NCBI GenBank assembly: GCA_001596135.1 | Contig: CP014773.1 | Coordinates: 4,526,001-4,590,000 of the forward strand | Direction: 5' to 3' | Length of the DNA stretch: 64,000 bases | Origin: Mucilaginibacter sp. PAMC 26640 | GTDB taxonomy: Bacteria > Bacteroidota > Bacteroidia > Sphingobacteriales > Sphingobacteriaceae | Shown here: in pieces, positions 1-9,300 of the stretch | Layout of the letters: the number at the start of each line of letters is the position of its first letter | Numbering within the stretch: position 1 is the stretch's first letter | Notes under the pieces: model-generated | Databases searched by the model: none | The model's input: the letters and a program-made list of their open reading frames with translations, nothing else | What the model was told of the DNA's origin: nothing | Translations under genes and position numbers: made by a program

Positions 1-1
1 T

Positions 2-742
2 GCAATTGACCCTAGTTTTAAAAAGTTTTTAGAACAAAAAGCTATTAACCCTAACAATCCATTACCTAAATCACCGGTTCAAATGGATCAGATATTTCGG
101 AAGGTTAAAGAAATTGTATTGTTTAGGTTTCATTTCAAACAAAATGATCTTAGCATAAGAAAACGTCGGAATCCTTCGCTGTACTACGGAATACCCGCCA
201 TTTATGAAATTTGTGATGGCAATCCAAGATTTTTAATAAGTCTTATTGATTCGCTTCTTTTTAACTTAAACGAGCCTCTGATTAAATTAAATATAAATTT
301 GCAGTCGCAAATTATCACTGATTATTCTCAGAAATATCTTAATCTGATCGCGTCACACCCAGATTCTAATAAGGAAATAGCACATGGAAGAAATTTAAAT
401 TTAGCTACGTTAATTTCACAAATTGGCACATTTTTCTTTGATAGACTTGTTCGAGACGAATTTAAGATGAACAAGCCGACAACATTTTGGGTCGATAAAG
501 ATGTTCCTGCAAAAATTTTAGAATTAATCGAATTAGGTGTGCATTTAGGCGCTTTTATTTATTTAGACCCTAAAAAGGTTGTAAGTAAAGAAGGCCTTTT
601 AGGTGTCAAATTTAGGCTTTCCTATCTTTTACACCCGCATTTCAGATTACCTAAAAGAGAATATGATACTATTATGTTATCAACCATTCTTAAAAATAAG
701 AAAAAACAATCAAGTCTCGATCAACTTACAATTTCTATTTAA
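2..742 (+). CDS. ORC/CDC6-like AAA+ ATPase, C-terminal part (partial)
   Basis: The reading frame is open from the window edge, so the N-terminus, where Walker A and B motifs would lie, is missing. About 246 codons are visible. The segment GNPRFLISLIDSLL resembles the lid/sensor-2 region of ORC/CDC6-type AAA+ ATPases. The end, with VKFRLSYLLHPHFRLP, looks like the C-terminal winged-helix part of such proteins. An ATP-driven role is therefore inferred, not seen. The stop codon overlaps the next start (TAATG), so the two genes are translationally coupled and probably act together. Base composition is clearly more AT-rich than the gene cluster at 4.7-21.6 kb, which may point to horizontal origin. 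The family call rests on motif resemblance alone. Confidence 0.5.
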   Translation, partial: AIDPSFKKFLEQKAINPNNPLPKSPVQMDQIFRKVKEIVLFRFHFKQNDLSIRKRRNPSLYYGIPAIYEICDGNPRFLISLIDSLLFNLNEPLIKLNINLQSQIITDYSQKYLNLIASHPDSNKEIAHGRNLNLATLISQIGTFFFDRLVRDEFKMNKPTTFWVDKDVPAKILELIELGVHLGAFIYLDPKKVVSKEGLLGVKFRLSYLLHPHFRLPKREYDTIMLSTILKNKKKQSSLDQLTISI

Positions 743-1677
743 TGAAAGTCATCACCACAACACAGTTGTCGAAATTAGATATCAAAAAGATAGATATTGG
801 AATTTTTTCAGCAGGCTACGAAAAAAGATGCACTCACATTGCGACTACCATTGATAAGACTGCTCAATTTGAAGTTAAACTTTGTTTGTCCTTTATCAAT
901 CAGGATTCTGAGACTAAATTAAACAAAAAAATATTTACGCAGTTAGGTTTTGATATAAAAGGTGGAAATGGCAATGATGGTAGATGGGTAGAAAATCTAC
1001 TAATAGATTACTTTAAAAAATTAGATATTTTAACCGAAGAAATAACTGTTTTTATCGACTACTCCTCAATGACTCGTGTTTGGTATGCAAGCATCTTGCG
1101 TTTTTTTTATTACTCACCTTTAAAATTTAAAAATATAAGACTCATTTTTGCATATTCATTCGCTCAATTTTCTAATCCGCCTATCACCACAGTGAGAAAT
1201 ATCCATGTCGAACCCCTTGATGGCTATTCTTCTTTTTCCTTACCTGACAAACCAACTGCCTTAATACTTGGATTAGGCTACGAGCCAGAGAAGGCTTACG
1301 GACTTACAGAATTTTTTGATGCTGAAACATATTTGTTTTATAACGATGCAAGTTTAAGTGCAAAGTTTTCCAAAGCTGTCGAAGAAACGAACAAATATCT
1401 ACTAAATTTAGTGCCCAAAGAAAATATTTATTTGTACCCTATTGGCGATATGATATTTACTGAAAAACTACTGTCTAATTTATGTCGGGCATTAGGTGAA
1501 AGTAATCGTATAGTAATAGCGCCCACTGGTCCTAAACCATTTACGCTTATAAGTCTAATTACCTCGTTGAAGTTTGATGACGTAGATGTATGGAGAATTA
1601 GTCCAGGTAATGATGCTAAGATTACAAACAGAGAAGCAAGCGGAACGGTTTCTTATTTGCAGGTAATGATTGGTTAA
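742..1677 (+). CDS. Uncharacterised Rossmann-like protein, possible CARF-type partner of the ATPase
   Basis: A 311-residue soluble protein that I do not recognise by name. Three motifs stand out: FSAGYEKRC (about residues 22-30), IDYSSMTR (about 104-111) at the end of a hydrophobic strand, and APTGPKPF (about 260-267) after another hydrophobic strand. The last resembles the nucleotide-binding loop of CARF-like Rossmann domains, where a small-residue/Gly/Lys loop follows a beta strand. The alpha/beta alternation fits two Rossmann-like halves. There are no membrane segments or signal peptide. It starts one base inside the stop of the upstream AAA+ gene, so a two-component module, plausibly phage defence or stress sensing, is inferred. 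The function is unproven and no nuclease motif is visible. Confidence 0.5.
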   Translation: MKVITTTQLSKLDIKKIDIGIFSAGYEKRCTHIATTIDKTAQFEVKLCLSFINQDSETKLNKKIFTQLGFDIKGGNGNDGRWVENLLIDYFKKLDILTEEITVFIDYSSMTRVWYASILRFFYYSPLKFKNIRLIFAYSFAQFSNPPITTVRNIHVEPLDGYSSFSLPDKPTALILGLGYEPEKAYGLTEFFDAETYLFYNDASLSAKFSKAVEETNKYLLNLVPKENIYLYPIGDMIFTEKLLSNLCRALGESNRIVIAPTGPKPFTLISLITSLKFDDVDVWRISPGNDAKITNREASGTVSYLQVMIG

Positions 1678-1976
1678 AAATTATTTCAAGGCGTTTAATA
1701 CCCTTTCACCTTTACTACAGTAATAGTGGTAGAAATACCGACTACCTTTGCAATTTATATAATTGTACAATCATTTTCAATGTATTTTACTATTTCGGCC
1801 TTTGGTCGGTGTTTCCACCGCACCAACCGTTTAATCCTGCCCTGCTCAACAATCGACTCCCTCCAATTTAAGATAAGTTGCTCATGAAACTCCGCAAGCA
1901 ATAACCGTTAAATATTTAACAGGCGATCTTATAACATCTAATCCACCGTTCATCTGTTTTTACCCCTCCCTCCCGG

Positions 1977-2184
1977 TTGAGCCGTACACACAAAATAATT
2001 GAGCCTTACAAGCAACTCTTACCCCATTTGATCGTTGATATTTGTACCATGAAAAACATCACAAAAATTCAGTTGGGCAAAAATGGCCCGTTGGTATCTA
2101 AACTTGGTTTAGGCTGCATGCGGATGTCCTCCATTTTAGGCAGCCCTTCTCCATACGAGGCAGAAAGTATGGCTACGATCCATA
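1977..2184 (+). repeat. Left copy of a ~208-bp direct repeat (aldo/keto reductase leader and 5' end)
   Basis: This segment matches 21776-21983 in the same orientation. It covers about 70 bp of upstream leader (including the shared string AAAATAATTGAGCC) and the first 45 codons of an aldo/keto reductase gene. I count 14 differences in the 135 coding bases, or about 90 % identity. The 19.6 kb between the two copies holds the acyltransferase, one HTH gene and the large beta-protein cluster. Confidence 0.85.
2049..2184 (+). pseudogene. 5' fragment of an aldo/keto reductase gene
   Basis: The ATG at 2049 opens a frame whose first 45 residues agree at 39 positions with the intact reductase at 21846-22817, including the nucleotide-site start KLGLGCMRMSS. 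After codon 45 (ending ATIH) the similarity stops abruptly. The frame then runs into unrelated sequence to a stop near 2267. The catalytic Asp, Tyr and Lys, which come later in the intact protein, are all missing, so this cannot be a working enzyme. Six of the 14 base differences from the intact copy change the amino acid, as expected for relaxed selection. Confidence 0.85.
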
Positions 2185-2234
2185 ATTGCAAAACTCGTTC
2201 AAATTCTCTTTATGGTCGACTAGAAAAGTTTATT

Positions 2235-2312
2235 CAAACTACGGCATTGCCTAAGGCTGGCCTCTGATCTATAATCTTGTCGTTTTCTTTAGCAGTAAAT
2301 ACGGGTTTATTA
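2235..2312 (-). pseudogene. 3' fragment of an acyltransferase gene
   Basis: Read on the minus strand, this stretch encodes a C-terminus very like that of the intact acyltransferase at 3111-4196, including ENDKIIDQRPALGNAVV followed by a stop (intact copy: ENDKLIHQRPASGNAVV). The two DNA segments (2235-2312 and 3111-3189) align without gaps. Upstream on the minus strand the frame continues about 20 codons with no similarity and then meets a stop, so the rest of the gene is gone. It lies only about 50 bp from the reductase fragment, so two broken genes abut here. Confidence 0.8.
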
Positions 2313-2447
2313 TGAGTTCGACTATAAAAATTGGGGAGTAATGATCCAGCTTTTGAATTAAATGCATCCTAGGCAATTCCGGCAGTAATTACCACTATTA
2401 TAATTTATTTGGTTTACAACCATCCGGCAACTATTAATTTTGATTCT

Positions 2448-2801
2448 TTACTGCATAACGACGTTGGATGACAGTGCTTCTTTGTAGGCTTCAAGCAATT
2501 GTATGTATTTATCCTTCCAGTACATATCGTCTCCATTTTTAACATCGGGGAATGCAGCTTTTTGATATTGATTAACCCTTGCTTCAAACTGATCGCTTGT
2601 AAACAGGTCAGGGAATTCTTTGGAAAAATCGTGACGAATGGCAGATCCTATCCGCAAAATAATGTCGTATTTCAGATACTTATTCTGAAAGTAATTATAA
2701 ACGGATCGCCTATTTACACTCAAATCAGCAGCCAGATCAGTTATGCTGTATCCATTTTTTCTAACTGTATATTCTACTATTTGCCCGTAATGTTGCTCCA
2801 T
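2448..2801 (-). CDS. Small HTH DNA-binding protein (paralogue 1 of 4)
   Basis: A 117-residue protein with an N-terminal helix-turn-helix (about residues 10-45: KNGYSITDLAADLSVNRRSV then YNYFQNK), followed by the family signature HDFSKEFPDLF and a variable C-terminal tail ending in a helix (YWKDKYIQLLEAYKEAL). It is closely related to the proteins at 38934-39308 and 42997-43380 and to the N-terminal third of 47304-47909. The fold resembles Xre/Fis-like HTH domains and suggests sequence-specific DNA binding. Targets are unknown. It stands alone, with an ATG start at 2801 and no partner gene within 250 bp. Confidence 0.75.
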   Translation of the reverse strand: MEQHYGQIVEYTVRKNGYSITDLAADLSVNRRSVYNYFQNKYLKYDIILRIGSAIRHDFSKEFPDLFTSDQFEARVNQYQKAAFPDVKNGDDMYWKDKYIQLLEAYKEALSSNVVMQ

Positions 2802-3110
2802 AACCTTTTAATTTGATAAGGTTAGGCAACTTACAAGCCGAAATCATCTTTTAGGCTAAATGGTGTAATATCAAACTGGCGGTTTGCTTTAGTGTCAAAA
2901 TTTTGTTGCTCAGTTACAAATCCTGATTTTTTTGGGAGGTTTTCTTCAGAATTCAAAATAACGTGTGTATCAATTTTTAGTCGGTATTGTTCATCTCGTT
3001 TTATCAATTGAAATACTGCATGAACGCTTGCACCAAATCAAAAAACATGAATGACCAGCTGCCGTCATCAATTAAGTAGCCCAATCATTATAACATTACT
3101 CTAAATTTAC

Positions 3111-4196
3111 TCAAACCACGGCGTTCCCTGAGGCTGGCCTTTGGTGTATAAGCTTGTCGTTTTCTTGAGCCGTTAATACGGCTTTATTAGCCCTGATTTT
3201 TTCCCCAAACAGGATAACAGAGAAAAATTTAAACCGCCCTAATAAGAGTTGGAGTACAATAGGAAATGCAATACCAATCACGATCCCGAAAATAATTTGA
3301 ACAACTTTATTATGGATCGATAGCTTAGCCATAACTACCCTGGATGCAACACTTCCAAAAATGTGGAAAAGATATATAGCATACGAGAAGCCACCTAACC
3401 AGATAAATCGATCGTTTTTCCACACCATCCCTATGAGCAAAATACAAGCTGTGGATCCTACGAAAAAAGTAAGGAGGTTATTGAGCCGGATATTTTCGGG
3501 ATGATTAAAAATATATAGTTGATAGCTAAACATACACAGAAAAATCAGTCCGGCGATTTTCAGTATCCAGCTATGAAAAATGATAGTATAAAATCGTTTT
3601 AGTATAAGGCCAAGCGTAAAAAAGGTGAGCAGGAAAGGGACCTTATGTACACTAAAGTTATTGAACTTATAAGGAAATGCTATAAAAATTACGGTAAATA
3701 CCGATAGCCAAATAATTGAAGGGATAAACTTGCTCAACAGGTTCAGATTTTCGAAAGCCATAATGATTAAAAACACTACCAGCATTCCTTGCAGGAACCA
3801 AAAGTGGGCGTACGGGTATAAATAGATATAGCGAATGTCTGTAAGGTGGTTCTTGTAATTTACCCCGGGGGTAAAATGTTGAATTACATAAAATAGCGTG
3901 GATACCACAATTAGTGGAATTAAAAGTCTGTTAAGTTTTCCCGAGACAAACTGACCATTGGATGCAAACTTTGAAAGCGGTTTATAGGCGTAGATATATC
4001 CTGAAATAACCGTAAACAGGGGCATCCGGATATATTCAAAGGTATAATAGAAAAACCTCCAAATAGAATCGTCTGCTACTTTTAAACCATCAGTTGATTT
4101 AGCACCTATTACGTGCCCCGACACCATTAATACGATAGCAACTCCCCGTAACGTTTCAATTGCTGTGTTTTTTTCTACTTTCCTATTTTGCGACAT
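3111..4196 (-). CDS. Acyltransferase family 3 membrane protein
   Basis: A 361-residue integral membrane protein with about ten hydrophobic segments. The N-terminus has the family-3 acyltransferase start AIETLRGVAIVLMVSGHVIG, whose Arg and catalytic His are both present. SYAIYLFH near residue 275 is also typical. Members (OafA, NodX, WecH relatives) transfer acetyl or other acyl groups from the cytoplasm to surface polysaccharides or other exported sugars. The length fits the short forms without a periplasmic SGNH domain. It is transcribed alone, away from the beta-protein cluster. A truncated copy of its last 26 codons lies at 2235-2312. The substrate cannot be told from sequence. Confidence 0.85.
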   Translation of the reverse strand: MSQNRKVEKNTAIETLRGVAIVLMVSGHVIGAKSTDGLKVADDSIWRFFYYTFEYIRMPLFTVISGYIYAYKPLSKFASNGQFVSGKLNRLLIPLIVVSTLFYVIQHFTPGVNYKNHLTDIRYIYLYPYAHFWFLQGMLVVFLIIMAFENLNLLSKFIPSIIWLSVFTVIFIAFPYKFNNFSVHKVPFLLTFFTLGLILKRFYTIIFHSWILKIAGLIFLCMFSYQLYIFNHPENIRLNNLLTFFVGSTACILLIGMVWKNDRFIWLGGFSYAIYLFHIFGSVASRVVMAKLSIHNKVVQIIFGIVIGIAFPIVLQLLLGRFKFFSVILFGEKIRANKAVLTAQENDKLIHQRPASGNAVV

Positions 4197-4721
4197 TATT
4201 TCGGTTTAGGTTAATAATTATTGTAAATATATCTTAAGGCAATATATTTTAAACTGTATATTTCATTATGTATACTCGTTTGAGCATTTATCAAAAATAG
4301 TGTGTGGCCATGCACCCCGTTGTGTATAGCCTGCCTCACTTTTGGCCCGCCTACTGTTGCCCTTGATCATAAGCATTTTGGAAGGATAAAAAACCTTAGG
4401 ATACTACGTAAACTTTTATTGATCATGATCGCTCTGATCAAATCAAGTGTGCTACGCTTAGTTTCACGGTTGCTAGTGGTAAGTAGATCTACGCAATTAT
4501 ATAAATACGTAGAAGTACGTATAAACCACCCTCCTTTCGTCCCTATATTAGATCAACCTAACCCATTGATTATGAAGTCAAGATCATCTGCTTAAAAGGT
4601 AATTTCTGCGATTGATAACAAGACGCTAACGATACAACATTTGAGGTAGGATTGACAAGTTAACCTGCTTTATTAAAGAATTAAGTATTGCTGATTTAAC
4701 CTACCTAACACTTATTACCAT
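4197..4721. other. Intergenic region between acyltransferase and beta-protein cluster
   Basis: A divergent spacer of 525 bp that must hold the promoters for both the leftward acyltransferase and the rightward 17-kb cluster. I find no perfect TTTG / TAnnTTTG promoter, no hairpin with a T-run and no convincing gene. An open frame at 4302-4595 has no recognisable features and I do not call it. Confidence 0.5.
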
Positions 4722-6299
4722 ATGGAAAAAAGACCTAAAAAATCCGGCGTCGGGCCGGGAGCATCATGGAATAATCTTTTTACGAATATTAGCAGACAGG
4801 GCAGTAAATTTAATTCCCCCATAGCAGCCAATAACCTGTATTATGCTTTTTTATCGAAGGTTGACTATGACGAAAGCAGCAGTACGTGGTCGGTTGCGTT
4901 TGAGGTTCAACCGGCAGTGTGGACGGTTAATATATTTGAAAACGGGAGCAAGCCAATAAAATACAAGGCGCCGCTGGGGCCGGCTTCCATTTTCCACATG
5001 CCCTACGCTTCAGGCCAGGATCTGTTATCGGTGCTTGGGCTTACGGATCCGGACGATATTGCAGAGGGAACATGGTACCTGATCAAAATAGTTCCGCAGG
5101 TAAGCGAGGTATTGTCAGGCATTTTCTACAACCCGGATATTGACACCAACCCTACCGATGAGACGATGATGTACGGGGATTATAATCTCATTGATGCTTC
5201 GCTGCAGGTGGAACTGGAGATGAATGTATATGTGATCAACAACCCGGTACCGCGAAAAACGGTTGACGGTACCGTTGGGTACAAAAATGTAAAGCGAGGT
5301 TTGGTTGATCGGTACATGCCTTATGGTAAAAAGCAATCATTTAAACGGGTTAAAACGGAGCCTGATGCAAGGCTGGCGGTTACCGCCCCCATAACAAGCA
5401 TCGGCGCAATGGATATCGGTCAGGGAAATTGTAATCTTTTAATAGATACCGTTAACCAGCCGTTTACCTACTTCGATCTTGGCTATCCTTTGTGGTTTTA
5501 TGTGGGCAGCTTACCGGCCAACATGAACTATGCCAATTTGGGGGGTGCATACCAGGGCCCAATTACCCAAAATCCTCCCGGTAATGATCTGGAGGTTGTA
5601 CTCTCTCACTGGGACTGGGATCATTGGCGCCTGGGTAAGGTGGCCAATATGATTACACTCCCGTGGATTGTTCCCTACCAGCCCATAGGCGGTTCAGCAT
5701 TAGCTTTTTATAATTCACTCACCAACGTACAGATATATAATAACGGGCCATTTAACGGGGCTGGCGGCACTTACAGCCTGTACAGATGCGCCCCCGGCAC
5801 CCTTCCGGCAGCCGCAGTGCTTAATAATACAGGTATTGCAATGAATGTAAACATGAAATTGCCAGCAGGTACCGTACCAGCTACCACCGTTTTAATGACG
5901 GGCGATGCCAACTTTAGCAGCATCCAGGGCGGTCCGTTCAACTTCGTTGCCGGTATCGAAGCGGTACATCACGGCTCAAACGCCCACGGCGCATCGGGCA
6001 ATCTGCCAGCCCCTATTGGTGGCAACCCGGGTCGTGTATTTTACTCTTACGGTTTAAGAATGCAAGGTGGCATCCTCGTATATGTTTATGGCTTCCCTGT
6101 TCCCGCAGCTGTAAATAACTATCATTTGGGCGGCTGGACAATTGAAAGCAGCACCGCCGAAGGAATGCATATAAGAGCACTGCCTACCACACAAGCCAAC
6201 CGGGGCAATGTGCGCGTTGGCGTACAAACAGCGCTCGATCCGGTAACATACGGATATTCAGCTTTTTCAGTATTTCCACCTGCTAATGCAATTAACTAA
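4722..6299 (+). CDS. ComEC-like metallo-beta-lactamase-fold hydrolase with an extra N-terminal domain
   Basis: A 525-residue protein. Residues 1 to about 225 form an unrecognised beta-rich domain. From Asp231 (DIGQGNC, 231-237) a metallo-beta-lactamase fold of the ComEC/Rec2 type follows: SHWDWDH (295-301, the HxDxDH ligand motif), TGDA (393-396) and HHGS (416-419). The metal ligands look intact, so a two-metal hydrolase is likely. In ComEC-type proteins this domain is a nuclease or phosphodiesterase candidate. There is no signal peptide and no membrane segment, so it lacks the ComEC channel and would be cytoplasmic unless exported by another route. It is the first gene of a six-gene co-directional cluster, 15 bp before the next gene. 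The substrate is unknown. Confidence 0.75.
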   Translation: MEKRPKKSGVGPGASWNNLFTNISRQGSKFNSPIAANNLYYAFLSKVDYDESSSTWSVAFEVQPAVWTVNIFENGSKPIKYKAPLGPASIFHMPYASGQDLLSVLGLTDPDDIAEGTWYLIKIVPQVSEVLSGIFYNPDIDTNPTDETMMYGDYNLIDASLQVELEMNVYVINNPVPRKTVDGTVGYKNVKRGLVDRYMPYGKKQSFKRVKTEPDARLAVTAPITSIGAMDIGQGNCNLLIDTVNQPFTYFDLGYPLWFYVGSLPANMNYANLGGAYQGPITQNPPGNDLEVVLSHWDWDHWRLGKVANMITLPWIVPYQPIGGSALAFYNSLTNVQIYNNGPFNGAGGTYSLYRCAPGTLPAAAVLNNTGIAMNVNMKLPAGTVPATTVLMTGDANFSSIQGGPFNFVAGIEAVHHGSNAHGASGNLPAPIGGNPGRVFYSYGLRMQGGILVYVYGFPVPAAVNNYHLGGWTIESSTAEGMHIRALPTTQANRGNVRVGVQTALDPVTYGYSAFSVFPPANAIN

Positions 6300-6314
6300 T
6301 CACAAACCAGGATT

Positions 6315-9300
6315 ATGGCAGACACAATAACAAATTTAGAAGGGGTAAAAGCGTGGCTGCAGCCAGTTAAGCCGGGCGATGTGGTTGGGGTATCATCAGC
6401 TATGTTTGACGCACCTATGGTTAACGAGCTGCTTGACATGCTACCCGATACTACAAACATTGAAGTAACCGTAACAGCGGTGGCGCCTGACGGCGATAGC
6501 CCGTCATTAACAGGCGTAGCTACTGTGCTGGGGCAGCCTTTAACTAACACCATTTTCACGTTTACGCAGCCGGCAGACGTGCTGTTGCTGGATTTGAACC
6601 TGAACATTCCTGAAGAGGTAACCTGGCAGTTGATTGATATCTTTAATATTGGGTTCACTAAGCTCAAAGGCACCATGACCCCCGATGCAGAGCAAAGTGT
6701 AATTACGCTGGGGTTTGCCTGCGATGTGGTAGCCGGTTCGCCCAAACAAGTGCACCTGCCGGTAGAAATGGCTATACCTACCTTTGATGGAGATTGGACA
6801 TTGTCGGGCAGTTTCGATCAAATTGGCGATTTAAGCTATGATATACTCGACGCCCTGGCAGGCAATAATAACATTACGAGTATCCTGCCCGATCAGATAA
6901 GGGTACAAATCAATAAATTCTCGATAAAGGAATTTCAATTAAGCTTTAATCCGTCAAATCAAACTTGTGCTTTTATACGCATCGTATTAAAATACGACGC
7001 CGACTGGCATTTCTTCGGTAATTTATTTGTGGTAGAGAATATAGAATTTGAGTACGAAATTTATAATCCTTTCACTTCCGAAAATTACTATCAGGCTACG
7101 TTATTGGCCAATATGAATCTTTTTGAAGGATTTCCCTTCCAGGTGGGCGGGCAGTTTCCGGATAAAGTTGTATTTGCACAATTGCAGCCCGACAGACCGG
7201 CTGAGCTTACCAAAGTATTTAACTTCCTTAAACTTCCGCTGCCGGGGGGATTCCCTGACATCGAGATCAGCACACTTAGCCTTGTTTATTACACCGCCGA
7301 CGGGGGCTATGATTTTAAACTTTCCATAAATAAGCCTATACCCATAGCGGGCAAGGTAAGTCTTGATAGCGCCTCATTCGACATGGGTGCTAATTATGAC
7401 GATGGTACCGATAAATTAATCGGCTTCGGCAGCTTGTATGCAAAATTTACTATTGATGAAACGGTAGTGCTGCTATCTGCCGTTTACAAGGAAGGCGAAG
7501 GCGTTGATATGACCGGCGAAGTGGATAATTTGCCAATAGGTCAGCTGATAAAAGAATTGCTGCTAACTTTCCAGATCACCGATTACCCAAAATTTATTGA
7601 GGGTATAACTTTAACCAAGCTAAAAGTAACCTACAATACCTCAAGCGGCGATTTCACCTTCCTGTGTATCGGCCACATCCCTATGGCCAATAACCCGGGC
7701 GTAGATATCGAAGTAAGCCTAAAAGCCCTGAAGAGTGGCGATGGCTACGATAACGATATAGAAGCAATGGGTAAGGTAACCTATAACCTGCAGGAGTACA
7801 CCCTACTTTTCACCAAAACAAGTACCGAAACAGCGTTTTCGGCACAGTGGCTCAACAAAGGCACTCCGCTTGGGATTAATGACATTGCCGATATGCTGGG
7901 TATTGGCAACGAGGTGCCAGAAATTCCGTCAGATCTTGACCTCGGCCTTAAAGCTGCCGCATTTGTTTACGACAAGGCAGAAAAACAGCCACTGTTTGTG
8001 CTCGAAGCGGCATCTGCCAATTACGGTAGTGCAGCCTTCGCAGCTATAAAAGACCTCAAAACCCAGAAGTGGATCTTCTACTTCGGTATGGCTACAGATG
8101 CGGTTATCGACCTGTCGAACCTGCCGATCATCGATAAGATCACCTTCATCAGCGAAGGGATTCTTGCGGTGCAGGCTATTCACGCAGATATATCGTCAGG
8201 CCCGATCAGCAAAGACAGTGCGACTACCATTAACGATTGCATCAATAAATACGCCCCGGGCGGCATCATATTCCCGAATGTTCCGGCAGCGGGGATGATC
8301 AATTCAGTGGCGTTTTCTATGCAGGTGAATATAGGCGGTACAATTATTCCTATCTCGCTCGGCGCTGACCAAGGTACGCAGCTCTTCCTGCAATCGCAGC
8401 GAAATATGCTCCAGATCGACGACAGATACGAAAGCCTCTACCCTATTGTACAAACCACCAATTCAGACAATGGCGGATCGAAAACTTTCTGGTTCAACCT
8501 CGAAAAGAATTTCGGCCCATTGTATTTTGAGAAAATCGGTCTTGCCTATAAAGACTCTAAAATATGGGTATTGGTTAACGTTGCGGCCACAGCCGGCGGC
8601 TTAACCATTGCACTCGACGGCTTTGGAGTGAGCCTGCCAATTAAGGATTTCGACGTTTCGTTTACCATCAGCGGCATCAGCCTAACCTTCCAAAGCGGAC
8701 CAATATTAATCAGCGGTGGTTTAATGGGCAGCTTCAGTCCGGTAAACCTTGTAGGCCAGGTATACATCAAGAACAAAGTTTTGACCATTGGCGCATTGGC
8801 AGGCTACACCGTGGTAGACGATCATCCGTCACTCTTCGTTTATGCCGTGCTCAACTACCCTATCGGCGGGCCGCCGTATTTCTTTGTGACCGGCCTCGCA
8901 GCAGGGTTCGGCTTCAACCGAAGTCTCGTAATTCCGGGCATCAACGGCGTGGCTAACTTCCCATTTGTGCAGTGGGCCATGGGCCTAAACAATCCGCCTT
9001 CGTCAATCGCAGGCAACGACATTGCCAAACAGATTAACCAGGTACTTACAACCATTGTCGACGATGGCATTGTGGCTCCTGCCGCCGGCAGCAACTGGCT
9101 CGCGGCAGGCATCCGGTTCACCAGTTTCGAGATCCTCGATTCATTCGCCTTGCTCACCATCGCCTTCGGCAATAACTTCGAGATCGCATTGCTTGGCCTT
9201 TCAAGGCTGATACTGCCGCCAGGTGCCGGTATCCAGGGATCGCCGTTGCCGGTAATTGTTTATGCGGAATTAGCGCTCATCGCTTCCTTCTCTACGGAAA

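Noticed and set aside
4302..4595. A 97-codon open frame
   Set aside because: No recognisable family features, located in a divergent promoter region, unlike any neighbouring gene.
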